NCBI GenBank assembly: GCA_963854835.1
Contig: OY978525.1
Location: 63,149,855 to 63,213,854, forward strand
Direction of reading: 5' to 3'
Length of the DNA stretch: 64,000 nt
From: Megamerina dolium
Taxonomy: Eukaryota > Arthropoda > Insecta > Diptera > Megamerinidae
The position numbers were made by a program, and so were the translations under genes. How positions within the stretch are numbered: the stretch's first letter is position 1; each line of letters opens with the position of its first letter. The notes beneath the pieces are model-generated. The model saw only the letters and a list, made by a program, of their open reading frames with translations. It made no database searches and had not been told where the DNA came from. This document shows positions 40,870 to 51,821 of this stretch, in pieces.

Positions 40870-41772
40870 AAAAATACAATAAATTTATCCTTTACATAAA
40901 CGTGGACATCGCAATGCAAGCGTAAACAAGCAGTTTTTACGATCATTTTATTTTCCAAAAATAGAATCGAAAACAGACTCAATAATAAAACAGTGCAAAA
41001 TCTGTAAAACACAGAAATATGAGAGATCCCATATTACAACCCACTCCAAATCCAGAATATCCTGGACAAGTCGTACATTTAAACTAGTACAGTAAACGGA
41101 CAAATTGAACATTTCTATAGCACTTTATCAGAAATAATGCTCTGCCTGAAGGCAGAAAAAACTCTTTCATCGTTTCCAGACCTTCTTGACAAGTCAATTT
41201 GGAAATATAATTATGCCATTGACTCCACTATAAAATAGAAAAATTCTGGAAGTATGTATTTGCCTTTAACTTGCACTACTACTAACAACGAGAATTTGCA
41301 AAACAATAGAGGAAATAACAGCCAACATTCTTTTACTATATGGAGAAATAGTAATAGATAATATATCAATGCCACTTCATGGAACTTTCTTAATTCATTA
41401 TAGCACTCCACAATTATGGTGCAGAATCAAATATTTAAGAGCAACCAACTATCAGCTGCCAAACAACTACCTGCAATAGCACCAACTTTAAATGCGAAAG
41501 AAATACAGATTACTAACATCAAAGAGTTGAGAGAAATTGAATACAAATGCGGTGCTAATTTAGCTACCATCTTCATCACTTTTGTCATAATCATCAGTCT
41601 ATTATCATATAGAGCGTATTCCTCCAGGAGGAACTATAGCGTAACCATTCAAACAAAAAATAATACGACTGATACATCCGCCCGCAGCATCGAGGACGCA
41701 GCTGAATCTAAAAGGGGAAGAGTTAACGTAACGAATGTCAACAACGACGTTGACACCGCACCTGGCAAATGA
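40870..41772 (+). pseudogene. gypsy/errantivirus-like remnant: integrase and env-like tail
   Basis: At 40895-41080 an HHCC-type integrase zinc finger is readable (HKRGHRNASVNKQFL, then CKICKTQKYERS). At 41098-41210 a late integrase block follows (NGQIEHFYSTLSEI). At 41416-41772 an open frame of 118 codons has a hydrophobic segment (ATIFITFVIIISLLSY, about residues 49-65) and a Ser/Thr/Asn-rich tail. This resembles the membrane anchor and cytoplasmic end of the env-like protein of insect errantiviruses. Most of pol and env is missing, with stops and frame changes, so it is an old inactive copy. Confidence 0.6.
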
Positions 41773-41944
41773 TCGAGATTGTGTCAGACGTTCAACAAGT
41801 ATATTGCCCATTATATATTATATTCATACCGAACACAATGGATGCAGCCTTTTACCACGCGACGAATAACATCCCGAGAGTTGATAATCCACAATTCCAA
41901 TCGAATAAGAGCTACAAGACTTTTTGACCAGCAACAAGCAAATT
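41773..41944. other. unassigned short stretch
   Basis: Between the errantivirus-like remnant and the BEL/Pao remnant; nothing recognised. Confidence 0.4.
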
Positions 41945-41989
41945 ATAAACGTAAAGTTTAAGGAATTCACATTTACAGGCAGCAAAATT

Positions 41990-42218
41990 TAATGTTTGCC
42001 AATTTCAGGCAAATCAGATAACTCGAGTCGACCACCGACTTTCAGCAGGTTGAAACCTCCAGTGTCTTCTTTCTTTCTATCCTCGGCGAATTCTTGTTGT
42101 TCCATACGATGCATCGCAAGCCATGCTGAAGTTCCTGAGGGGAAAATACGTTTTGAATTGGTTCTGAAAGCAGCAGTAAAAGCGAAATAGAATGGCTGGT
42201 AGGCGTATGCTACGAATG
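41990..42218 (-). pseudogene. BEL/Pao Pol, segment before integrase
   Basis: On the minus strand RMEQQEFAEDRKKEDTGG is followed by FNLLKVGGRLELSDLP, the LRVGGRL block that precedes the integrase in BEL/Pao Pol. It is cut off from the rest of pol by the mariner. Confidence 0.55.
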
Positions 42219-42220
42219 TA

Positions 42221-43509
42221 AAGGGTTATCCATTTTGCGGTTTCAAAAGTAAATGTAAATAAAACACATATAAAATATTTTTTATCATGATATTTTTTTA
42301 TTATAAAGTTTGAACGTTGACATTATGTGTGAAATACTACATCATTTAAATGACCACCACGCGAATTGTTGCAAGCATCGATTCTTTTGAGGTAATTTTC
42401 GACCACTTTTTGACACATATTGGGCGGTATCTCAGCCATAACGTGACGAATGTTGGTTTTTAGGTGCTCAAGAGTTAAAGGTTTATCTGCATAAACACGG
42501 TCTTTCGCGTAGCCCCACAAAAAAAGTCAAGCGGTGTCAAATCGCATGATCTTGGTGGCCACTTGATATCGCCACGACGAGAAATTACGCGGCCAGAAAA
42601 TTTCTCTTGCAATAAAGCCATATTTGCTCGAGTTGTGTGGCATGTGGCACCGTCTTGTTGAAACCACATATTCTCTAAGTCGTATTCTTCAATAGCAGGC
42701 AAAAAAAAGTCGATTATCATATGACCACAACGCTCCGAATTGACGGTGACAGTCGTTCCATCGTCGTTTTGGAAGAAGTAAGGTCCAATCACACCTCCGG
42801 ACCAAAGAGCGCACCAAGCAGTGACTTTTTGTGGATGTAGTGGCCTCTCTTCAATTACTTGGGGATTCTCAGAACCCCAAATACGACAATTTTGTTTGTT
42901 AACATACCCACCGAGTGAGAAATGTGCTTCGTCGCTGAAGAAAATTTTGTTCGAAAAATCGCCGTTCACCGCCTGTTGTTCAAGCACCCATTCGACATAT
43001 CTACGACGTTGTGAATGGTCAGCTGGCTTCAGTTGTTGTGTGAGCTGGATTTTATATGGATGTAGGTGTAGATCCAAATGCAAAATACGCCATAATGTGC
43101 CGTAAGACAGTCCTAATTCTTGAGAACGACGAGGAATCGACACATTCGGGTCTTCGGCAACACTTTCACTTGCAGCAGCGATATTTTCGGTGGTACGAGC
43201 GAAACGATGATGCACAAGCCTTACAATATCTGTAACCGATCCAGTCTCTTCATATTTCTTCACAATTTTGCCAATTGCTTGCGTAGTTGGACGATTATGT
43301 AAACCATAATCTCCTCTTAAAGCACGATATGTGGCTGTGGCAGAATCACCATTTTTGTAGTAGGTTTTTATAATTTTAATAATTAAGCTATCCATTTTCG
43401 CAAATGTCAGACTTTGAACTGAAAAAGAAAGAAATTGTTTAAACAACTCAGTTTGACAAATGTCGAATTCTAGCCCTATACTTTTGAAACCGCGAAATGG
43501 ATAAGCCTT
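42221..43509 (-). mobile_element. mariner-family transposon, rosa-like (DD41D), near intact
   Basis: Inverted repeats AAGGGTTATCCATTTTGCGG (42221) and, at the right end in reverse, AAGGCTTATCCATTTCGCGG (ending 43509) continue into TTTCAAAAGTA. They are flanked by TA (42219-42220 and 43510-43511). Length is 1289 bp. The single gene inside is complete except for one homopolymer indel. Confidence 0.9.
42323..43395 (-). pseudogene. DD41D mariner transposase with one frameshift
   Basis: Start at 43395 (MDSLIIKIIKTYYKNG); the open frame upstream of it belongs to the flanking Pao sequence. The HTH region (residues about 1-110) precedes the catalytic core. The triad is FFSDEAHFSLGGY (Asp), QQDGATCHTTRAN (Asp) and DLTPLDFF (Asp), with 41 residues between the last two, matching the DD41D group first known from the rosa element of tephritid flies. 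The frame breaks right after TPLDFF, in a run of seven Ts at about 42523 where eight would be needed. It then continues in another frame as WGYAKDRVYADKPLT...VVFHT to 42323. The lesion could be a real indel or a sequencing error. Confidence 0.88.
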
Positions 43510-43511
43510 TA

Positions 43512-44500
43512 TGACCTGCACTTGTCGGTAATTCCAAGAATATGAATCGTTGCTATTACCACTTTTATCACAGATTTCCTCTTTTTCGTGTTTACTACAT
43601 CCATATCCATGTCGTCACGTTTTTCATTGGGCCATTTATGAATGGATTCTGAGAATCTCGTTCAGTATACCAAATTAAATAGATCAGTTCTTCTACAGTA
43701 CTACCTCTAGACACGATATCAGCTGGATTATTGAGTGTCGGTACGTGTGTTCAATATGCATCAGCTGTTAATTCCTGTATTTCAGACACCCTCATACCGA
43801 CTAACGGAAAAATGTAGCTGTGTGAGTTTTGATCCAGTGTAGTAGAATCTGGAAATCTGCCCAAAGAAACACATAAATGTTATAGCTGTCGAAGATTGGT
43901 TTAATTTTTCGATAAAGTCGTGCTAAAAGGAGTGCACCGCATAGTTTAAGTTTTAGGAGTGATTGCTTCTTGATTAGCGCAACTCTCTTGCAAAATAATT
44001 TTAGCAATAAACACTAGAGATAAAAGACTTAATCGACCGAAAAGTATAAGCAGCATAAAAAGCTCACTTTGAAGCGTTGGAACAACCATTTGGATTTGGT
44101 TTAGCGACTTTTGTGATGTTGTTCTAGAGGACGCGTCAAAAATAACCCTCAATTTCGTCGCTATGCTTGTAGGATTTAATACACAATGGTGTGGGATGTA
44201 GTAGTGAGGTTCACTTAAGATTATATTATTCACGACTCTCATAAACCAAGCTCTAATACTCGTCCATAATTTCAATATATTGTGCCTTACGCCCTGGCGA
44301 GCGAGATAATCGAGGTTCTTGTTCTATGTAAAACCGTTGTATACGAATTTCCCAAACAAGCGGGATCTTCCTTGAATGGCAATCTAACAACAATACTTCC
44401 TTTATGATTACATAAAACTGTATCAGTGTACAAACGATCACAACTGTATTGCTCAGGACTCTATACATCAACAGAGGTAAATCTTCAAGCTCCATAAAAG
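43512..44500 (-). pseudogene. BEL/Pao Pol, RT to RNase H segment
   Basis: RT region 43946-44275: YYIPHHCVLNPTSIATKLRV then FDASSRTTSQKSLNQIQMV. RNase H region 43801-44007: LKLCGALLLARLYRKI and FLWADFQILLHWIKTHTAT; it continues in a broken frame to about 43600 (NNPADIVSRGSTVEELIYLIW). Much of RT, including its catalytic motif, is not seen. Stops and shifts are frequent. Confidence 0.75.
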
Positions 44501-44850
44501 TTCCAATTTACTATGTAAGGAATTATCACATGCAAGCAAGCATGAAGACATATGCTCGGCGGGAGGTCTGTGGTATCGACCTGATACGACTCAACCTAGC
44601 AATGTCTTTTGTAGTACTGGCAGGTTTTCGTAGAGTCGAATCTGGGTGGAATGCTCCAAGATGAGATATATATTTCTATTTCAGACTCATATCCAATAGG
44701 AGATGTTACTGCTGCTTCCCATAACCTTGATGGCTTGAAGCTTACGAGATGCTCAATTCAGTGACGAAGATCTGGGTGCAGAATTTTCTATCGAATTATT
44801 ACGATGGAGCCGGATATGATGTTGTTGTGAACAAATCTTACACCGATGAA
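44501..44850. other. probable Pao gag-pro region, no readable domain
   Basis: Lies between recognisable gag and RT pieces of the Pao element but has no clear motif. The frame at 44449-44664 on plus has no support. Confidence 0.3.
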
Positions 44851-45595
44851 AAGATGGCAGGTTGTGATTTGTTGACCTTTTGCAAGATAATTAATGCAAA
44901 GGCCTAGCCTAGCCATATCAAACGCTTTAGATCGCTCACAATTATGAAATTTATGATTTGCGTTTGGGCACAAAAAAACATATTGAATATTTGCAAGCGA
45001 AAGAACACCGATTGTCCTGGTTTTTGAACTTGACGTTTTTATAACCATTTCGATATGAGGCGACGTAAGTATGGTGATTATTCAATGATTCTAGATATCG
45101 GCACTGGTTGTACAATGTAGGGAAATTTTTAAATCTAACGACTCCTTCCACATCGATGTGTCTCGTCATCAGCCTTTTGCAACACTAAATAAATAAGCAT
45201 TACTTTCGAAATTTCATTTTGTGAGCGCAATGACACGAGTGAACCATACAAAAATTAGAAAATGTTGTTTCACGATCGATAATCTGAGTGAACGACGTTA
45301 TAAAGTTCTTATATTCAGAATATTTACCACTGAACGAAAGCAACTTTAGTTGGGGTAACTTCGACTTTTGAATGGGCATAATGCAGGTAGTATCTGCGAG
45401 TGTTGCGTTTCTCTAAATCTCTAAGTTGTCGTCAGAATCCAGTTTCTGAATGTTCGTTTGGATTGTGAGGATTTGTTGAAAATAAAACTCGAGTATGTCC
45501 AAGCGACATTTCAAATCGGCCATAGAAAGAAAATTTTCTTCCCCCCTCTCACTGCCATTGATTATATTTTTGATTCTCGTGATACTCTTCTTAGT
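44851..45595 (-). pseudogene. BEL/Pao Gag remnant
   Basis: The minus-strand start MPTTKKSITRIKNIINGS (45604 down) and the coiled segment ADLKCRLDILEFYFQQIL look like the N-terminus of Pao Gag. At 44860-44990 CPNANHKFHNCERSKAFDMA then ARLGLCINYL match the Cys/His zinc-finger region (C...H.L..C..F...LC..CL) of this family. Frames are broken between them. Confidence 0.65.
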
Positions 45596-46003
45596 AGTCG
45601 GCAAAATCCTCCACTGAACCCGCCTCGAGGGTGCCGACTGGAAATAGATACCACAGTTTAGCCTGTACGATGTCAGGCGGTATCTAGCTAAGATAAGGGT
45701 AAGTTGGTGAGTGTTTGTTACTCTTCAATAGTACAGCATTCGGCAACGTACTCTTATCATGGTCGGAGGTGAGGGGCTGGATTAAGGTGTTAAGCGATCC
45801 GTGCCGAAAATCAGCCTGGCTGGGGGCCCCTTTTTCAAATAGCCCAGTCGCTAACGTGAGCTTACGGATACCTGGCGCCCTCCGTAATAATTAGCCTTAC
45901 CTGCGTACTGCGAATCTCTGCGCAGGCGGACATTTATTTCTTCGCAACTCGTGGGAACAAGATTGATTGTAAAAACCCAAAAACTGGATCTGGGGTTCCG
46001 GGG
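45596..46003 (+). promoter_or_regulatory. LOA 5' untranslated leader
   Basis: About 400 bp, starting AGTCGGCAAAATCC and containing an inverted GTCGGC/GCCGAC pair near the start (45597-45640). Elements of this kind carry an internal Pol II promoter here; no motif is proven. The matching leader ends the minus-strand copies at 18967, 26186 and 33336. Confidence 0.6.
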
Positions 46004-47614
46004 GTGTTAACGGGAGGAACGGCGGACAATAAGGCTTCACCAGAGGCCGAGCTGTTAGCTGCACCACTCGTTCCCACCTCTGGAACTCGGAACGAAATTC
46101 CTGCAATGGCGAACAGCACTGCCTCATACGAAGTAGTGCTGGTAGCCACGGCGGGAAAAGTAGTGGAGGGGATGGCGGAAAATGAGGCTTCCATAGAAGC
46201 CGAGCTTTTAGCCAGCCCAAAATCAATGGCAGCATCTGTTGCGGCGGACGGAACGGGTCTCGGAAGACCTAAGCCGGCGGCTACGACGGTGTTGAACAAA
46301 GAGGACGGCGTCACCAGGTCGGCAGGGAAGCCGGTTTGGAGGCAGAGTAAAACATCTGGCCGAACATCTGATGGTGTGGACGAAGACGATCCTAGTGGAG
46401 CGGAATCGTTAGCTTTATCAGGTGTAAGCGAAAAGGACGGAGTCTCAAGAGCAGAGCGAATCCTGTTGAAGAAACGGGAGAAGCAGAAGCGAAAGAGACA
46501 ACGTAAAAAGGCCATGAAGTCTTCGGAGAAGACCATTGAGCAGCTCTCGGGCCAACTCAGTGGACTTCTGCAAGATGAGTCGACCTTGGAGGTGGAGAAC
46601 TCGGAGAAGAGGTTCAGGGGCGATAGCTCCGGAACCACTTTGAAAAGTTCAACGCCTGAGAAGCCTCATCCGAAGACGACGGAGGGGCCAATTGAGGTGG
46701 ATGCTGGGAAGGATGGACAACCGTCTCTTGAGAAGGTTGATAATTCTTCCACGCAGACACCAAAAGGGGCAAATGCTCGGAGAGATGGACGGCCAATTAT
46801 AAAGGCCGTCAGTCGCTCCGAAAGGAGCTCGAGGCCCAAGCCTAACACGGGTAGAGTAGCTCTGGGAACGACGGGACAGGGAAATCCGACGTCGGGAGGT
46901 GATGAGCGGGGTGGACAATCTGGAAAGATTGTTAACCCAGCGGACTCACAGTCCTCGCATGCGGTACCTGGGCCGAGCGGTCTTGGCAGAGCGCCTAAAC
47001 GTCGGGCTGAACAGGCAAAGGGCGAGCCCACCAGGGCGAGGAAGACTTACGCTCAAGTAGCGGAAGCTGACCTCGTTATGGGAGTCATGGACTTGTCACT
47101 AGAGGGGCTTCTGGAGGATACTCATCTGAGTACCTTCAAGGTATCTTTGTTGGATGCCATGGAGTCTCTTGAAGACGATGTCAATGACATTGGATTTGTC
47201 GGCAGGGCAAGGGTGGAGAGCGGATTGATTGTACTAAGGTGCAAAAATCAGCTATCCAAGCAATGGCTGTGCAAGACAGTGGAGCACCTAAGCGGTTTGT
47301 GGGAGGGTGCGAAGCTCAAATGTGACAGCCTAACTGCCTTGTCGACAAAGAGGAAGATGGTGATTGTTGCTCATGGCAATGCTGTGGCCAGCGACATCAT
47401 CCTCAGAAGGCTGCAGCGCCAGAACGTCTGTGTGAAGGACACTTCCAAATGGAGTGTTATCCGCACAGAAGGGTTTGGCGAGGCAGAAAGGGCAGGTGTT
47501 GTACTCACCGTGCTGTGTCCTAGGGAGGACGCGGAGGCCGTCAGGATCGCAGGGGGGAGACTCAACTGCGGTCTTGAACAGGCCGTCGTTAAATTCCAGA
47601 AGGATGCAGTATGA
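46004..47614 (+). CDS. LOA ORF1 protein (nucleic-acid-binding), intact
   Basis: 536 residues. Residues 1-150 are a low-complexity Ala/Glu/Thr-rich region. 150-350 are basic and Ser/Pro-rich (KKREKQKRKRQRKKAMKSSEK). About 345-535 form the DUF4780-like domain (TYAQVAEADLVMGVMDLSLEG, DIGFVGRARVESGLIVLRC, GNAVASDIILRRLQ). It would bind element RNA and form the RNP. No CCHC knuckles are visible, unlike Jockey ORF1. Its last 11 bases overlap the ORF2 start at 47604. The precise start is uncertain; an upstream non-ATG or lost ATG is possible. Confidence 0.82.
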   Translation: MLTGGTADNKASPEAELLAAPLVPTSGTRNEIPAMANSTASYEVVLVATAGKVVEGMAENEASIEAELLASPKSMAASVAADGTGLGRPKPAATTVLNKEDGVTRSAGKPVWRQSKTSGRTSDGVDEDDPSGAESLALSGVSEKDGVSRAERILLKKREKQKRKRQRKKAMKSSEKTIEQLSGQLSGLLQDESTLEVENSEKRFRGDSSGTTLKSSTPEKPHPKTTEGPIEVDAGKDGQPSLEKVDNSSTQTPKGANARRDGRPIIKAVSRSERSSRPKPNTGRVALGTTGQGNPTSGGDERGGQSGKIVNPADSQSSHAVPGPSGLGRAPKRRAEQAKGEPTRARKTYAQVAEADLVMGVMDLSLEGLLEDTHLSTFKVSLLDAMESLEDDVNDIGFVGRARVESGLIVLRCKNQLSKQWLCKTVEHLSGLWEGAKLKCDSLTALSTKRKMVIVAHGNAVASDIILRRLQRQNVCVKDTSKWSVIRTEGFGEAERAGVVLTVLCPREDAEAVRIAGGRLNCGLEQAVVKFQKDAV

Positions 47615-50600
47615 GGGGTGCGACGCAGCTCCTGGCGTGGGGCTAGTGGCAGATTCTGCAAGGAAGAAGCCATTAGGGCGGGAGGTGGGCCCGCGCCAGG
47701 AACCACTAAATGTGTGTCAACTCAATATTCACCACAGCAAAGCAGCATCAGCAATGATGGTGCGGAGCTTCGATGATTATGAGCTTGACATTGCACTAGT
47801 TCAGGAGCCCTGGATTCTTCATGGAAGGATCAAAGGCCTATCTGCACAAAAGACCACTTTGTTTTATCCACAAACAGAGGGGAAGTTGAGGACATGCATT
47901 TTAGTTAGACATGGGATACGTGCGATTCTAATGTCTAACTTGTGTTCACCGGATCTCACAGTAGTGAGAATAGGTGACGGTGCGGGATCATTTATGATCG
48001 CATCAGCATACCTTCCATACGATTCTCCAGACGAACCACCTTCGAGAGAGGTGGAAGCTCTAGTGAGATTCTGTGATGGTAAGAGGGTTGGTCTGATCTT
48101 AGGCTGCGATGCCAATGCGCACAGTTCTGTGTGGGGCAGCAGCAATGAAAACTATAGAGGAGAGTGTCTACTCGAATTTATAGAAAGATTTGGTCTACAA
48201 GTTGCCAATAGGGGAACAGAACCGACCTTTGTCGACGCACGTCGTTGCGAGGTTATTGATGTTACTCTGACGAATGTCAAAATGTTGGATAGGATTTTGG
48301 ACTGGAGGGTTGTGGATAGACTAACCATGTCGGACCACAGGGCCATTCAGTTTGGGATTACGTCCGATAAAAGACATAGGAACGACTGTAGAATGGTAAG
48401 GATACCGAAACGAACGGATTGTACAAGGTACTGCGAAGTTCTTGAGGAATTATTGCCAAGGAGGTTTAAGAGACCTAGAACAACTGCAGATGTTGAGTAT
48501 CAGGTGAGGGCTATCAGCTCAGCCATGATCAAAGCATTTGAAGCTTCATGTCCTCTGACGGTAGTGGACGAAGGAGATCCCACTCCATGGTGGAATGGGG
48601 AACTGGAATCCATGAAAAAGGAGACAAGGAAGGCTTTTAATCGTCACATGAGAGGGGACCCCAACGCATGGGACGACTACAAGTCAAAGAAAAGGGAGCT
48701 GAAGAAGACTACGCAACCGTAAAAGGAAAACGTGGAGGGAATTTTGCTCAAATATGCAAGATATGACCGATGTATGTAGATTACAGAGGATCATATCAAA
48801 GGACCCGGTGTCAAAGTTGGGATTAATTCGCAAAACGAATGGATCCTTTACAGAGACAATCGGAGAGTCACTGAAATACCTGATGGAGGTGCATTTTCCA
48901 GAAAGCTTTAGATCAGAAGATTCTTGGGAAGTCACCCGCAAGTGTGCAAAGAGGGATGAAAGATTGAAAGCTGAAAGGATAGTCACCAGAGATGGAGTGA
49001 TAAACGCCATTAAGCGTTTCTCTCCATTCAAAACAGCGGGTACAGATGGGATATTTCCAGCCCTACTTCAGTGAGGAGCAGAAGCTCTGGTAGACAGGCT
49101 TCTGGGAATATTTATTACTTGCCTGGCTACAGGATATATCCCGACTCAATGGAGAGAGACTAAGGTTGTCTTTCTTCCAAAGCCGGGAAAAAGGGACTAC
49201 TCAGAGGCTAAATCTTTCCGGCCGGTTAGCTTGACCTCCTTTCTGCTTAAATGTATGGAAGGAGTACTGGCGGACTACATGGAAGGGACAACGCTTCTGA
49301 CAAAACCACTGAGCAGGTGTCAGCACGCGTACAGAGCTGGCAAATCCACTGAAACGGCCCTGCACGAACTCGTTCGCGTAGCGGAGAGGGAACTGTCTTG
49401 TGGAGGGATATCTATGTCTACTTTTATGGATATAGAAGGTGCCTTCGATAAGATTGGTTTCGATAAGCTAAGGATGGCCCTTGCTTCTCGTGAAGTCAGC
49501 CCAACCATTATAAGGTGGGTGGACAGCATGCTGAGGAAAAGGGCAATAAACTTTCAAAATGGGAGTTACAGACTCAGAGGTAGGGTAGTCAAAGGGTGTC
49601 CACAGGGGGGAGTATTATCGCCCATCCTTTGGAACATCACGGTCGATTCCCTACTTCAGCTTCTGGACTCAAAAGGCATACACACCGTCGGGTATGCAGA
49701 TGACATAGCGGTAACGGTGAGCGGTAAGTTCCTGGACACTATTTATGATACCATGAGAGGTGCACTCAAAATGGTTGAAGGATGGTGCACGGAACAAGGT
49801 CTCTCTGTAAATGCTAGTAATTCGGAAACAGTACTCTTTACTAAAAGGAGGACTGGACTAACAATAGACCCTCTTAGGCTTTTTGGATCGAACATCAACG
49901 TATCCAAGGAAGTAAAGTATCTAGGTGTCATCCTGGATAACAAGCTGACTTGGAATAGTCACGTCGATGACAAGATTCAGAAGGGCAAGCGGGTATTGCA
50001 TCAGTGTAAGAGAGTGTTCGGTCTCATGTGGGGAATCACTCCCAGAGCAGCGCACTGGATCTACACAACGATGGTCAGACCCTTAATAACATATGCTGCT
50101 GTGGTCTGGTGGCCTAAGGTCACCCAAAAGACCGCGAAAAGCAAGTTAGATAGGGTGCAAAGAATGGCTTGTATTGGGATTACCGGAGCTATCCGGACGA
50201 CCCCAGTAGAAGCATTGGAAGTTTTTCTCGGGCTGCTGCCGTTGGACTTGCATATTATGAAGTCAGCGGCATTAACAGCATTACGTCTGAAGACAACCAA
50301 TAATTGGTATGGATTCGGCACAGAGAGGGGGCACAGGGGCATCCTGTCACTGCTATATAGCAGTGTAAAGGAGTCGCAGATGCCAATGGAGGGAATGGGT
50401 AGGCTGAAGATGACTGAAAAGTCACACAGAACACTCATTGAAGACGGCCTCACACATGATGTATGTGAGGAAAATGACATCAGTATTTTTACAGATGGTT
50501 CATTAATGGATGGCAGAGCGGGTGCTGGAATCTTCTCTAAAGAGTTGGGACTGGCATGCACTCTGAATCTGGGAAGATACGTATCGGTATACCAAGCAGA

Positions 50601-51354
50601 AATGCTAGGTCTAATGCATGCGCTGGACCATCTACTGGATGGAAAGGTGCAAGGTAAGAAAATCTTGCTAGCACTCGATAACCAGGCGGTGGTCAGGCGG
50701 CTGCAACAACCTACGGTATCTTCTAAGTTGGCGCTCGAATGTGTTCAGAAACTTAATGGGTGTGCTCGTAGTAATGCGATTACTCTTATGTGGGTGAAGG
50801 GACACATTGGTATAGAACAGAATGAAGCTGCAGACTCCTTGGCTAGACAAGGATCTGAAGCTGAATTTTATGGACCGGAACCAGTAGTTGCTCTCAGCAG
50901 CGGAACGGTGAAGGCAAAGGTCGAAGAGTGGATAAAGAAACTTCATCTCACGAGATGGGAGAACTTATCTACTTGTAGACAGGCAAAGGCTTCGTTGAGG
51001 CTATCAAAGGGCAGTGAATCGGGGAGGGCTCTCAGTCTAGGACGAATGACTCTAAGCTGGTTGACTGCATTAATAACTGGGCATGGCAATTTCAGGTACC
51101 ACCTCAGCAAGATGGGTCTTGTTGATGGGGAGGATGCTGATATTTGCAGATTATGCATGGAAGAGGCAGAGACAGCGGCGCACATAGTGTGCCAGTGTCC
51201 TGCATTGGCAAGCAGGAGGTTGTCCACACTGGGTCGCCAATTTATTGATGAACTCGAAATGTGGAACATACCCCACAAAGAGATGCTTGAAATAACGCGT
51301 GATGTTATTATGAGGAAGGAAGTAGAAGAATTCTGCAACCGAACAAATAATTAA
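47604..51354 (+). pseudogene. LOA ORF2: endonuclease, RT, RNase H, broken twice
   Basis: The ATG at 47604 overlaps the end of ORF1. APE-type endonuclease about 47700-48380: LNVCQLNIHHSK, ALVQEPWI, LILGCDANAHSSVWG, MSDHRAIQFG. RT about 48980-50150: GTDGIFPALLQ, VVFLPKPGKKDY, STFMDIEGAFDK, GCPQGGVLSPILW, GYADDIAVTV at about 49693. RNase H about 50480-50870: IFTDGSLMDGRAGAG, YQAEMLGLMHAL, LALDNQAVV, WVKGHIGIEQNEAAD. C-terminal CRLCMEEAETAAHIVCQC at about 51147. A 2-bp loss at about 48712, relative to the copy near 15570, causes a stop at 48720. A TGA at 49072-49074 replaces the Trp codon of the copy near 15210. Confidence 0.9.
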
Positions 51355-51431
51355 CACACGATTTGAGGGACGAAAAGGGACCCATATAAGTGGTCTGATT
51401 TATAAATAATAATACTATAAAATAATAATAC

Positions 51432-51770
51432 TCTTCTTAGTGTTAGCACACTGCTGTTTCAACTCCTTCAAACTCTTGGTTGAGTGTGAATTTGATTGTA
51501 CAACTAAAGAATGAATGTTAAAACAATTAAAGTGAATCATAGTCTAGTGCAAGAATGCCAAATTCTACAATTGGCAAATGGAATTTAGGGGTAACAGCAA
51601 CAAAGTGACGATGTTTCCAATTTCAATTGGCCCGGTAAGGCGAAAATACGGTGTAGGTGTGCGGATGTAATGTTCAATAGAGTTTATTATAGTAAAGGTA
51701 GAACGACAAGTGGCTAAGCGACGTCGGAGATATTTCCCTTTTCCCTTTCCTCCTATTCACAAAGAAGTTC
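51432..51770 (-). repeat. possible BEL/Pao LTR or leader
   Basis: Lies upstream (on minus) of the Pao gag start, on the far side of the LOA insertion, so by position it should be the Pao 5' leader and LTR. A plausible TGTTACCCC start or CA end is present near 51600, but no second LTR was found for comparison. Confidence 0.3.
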
Positions 51771-51821
51771 GGAAAGGGAGAATTTTTCATGCGGAAGAAG
51801 TAGGCATCACTAATATATAAA

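Larger units (their letters stand above)
45596..51427 (+). mobile_element. full-length LOA-clade non-LTR retrotransposon
   Basis: Flanked by the 14-bp duplication ATACTCTTCTTAGT (45582-45595 and 51428-51441). Contains a 5' leader, ORF1, an overlapping ORF2 (endonuclease, RT, RNase H, C-terminal Cys/His motif) and a short 3' end made of AATAATACTATAAA-type repeats instead of poly-A. LOA assignment rests on DUF4780-like ORF1 plus RNase H in ORF2. Two lesions in ORF2 make it inactive. Confidence 0.9.
41945..51750 (-). mobile_element. decayed BEL/Pao LTR retrotransposon, twice interrupted
   Basis: Minus-strand pieces lie in BEL/Pao order: a possible LTR/leader (51432-51750), gag start (45413-45595), gag zinc-finger region (about 44860-45050), RT start (43946-44275), RNase H (43570-44007) and the pre-integrase segment (41990-42200, LKVGGRLELSDLP). 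A complete LOA element (45596-51427) sits in the gag start region and a mariner (42221-43509) sits in pol. Each insertion has its own target duplication, so the Pao element is the oldest layer. The overall extent is inferred. Confidence 0.65.

Noticed and set aside
43396..43521. Extended N-terminus of the DD41D transposase
   Set aside because: The extra codons run through the TIR and into flanking Pao sequence; the true start is inside the element at 43395.
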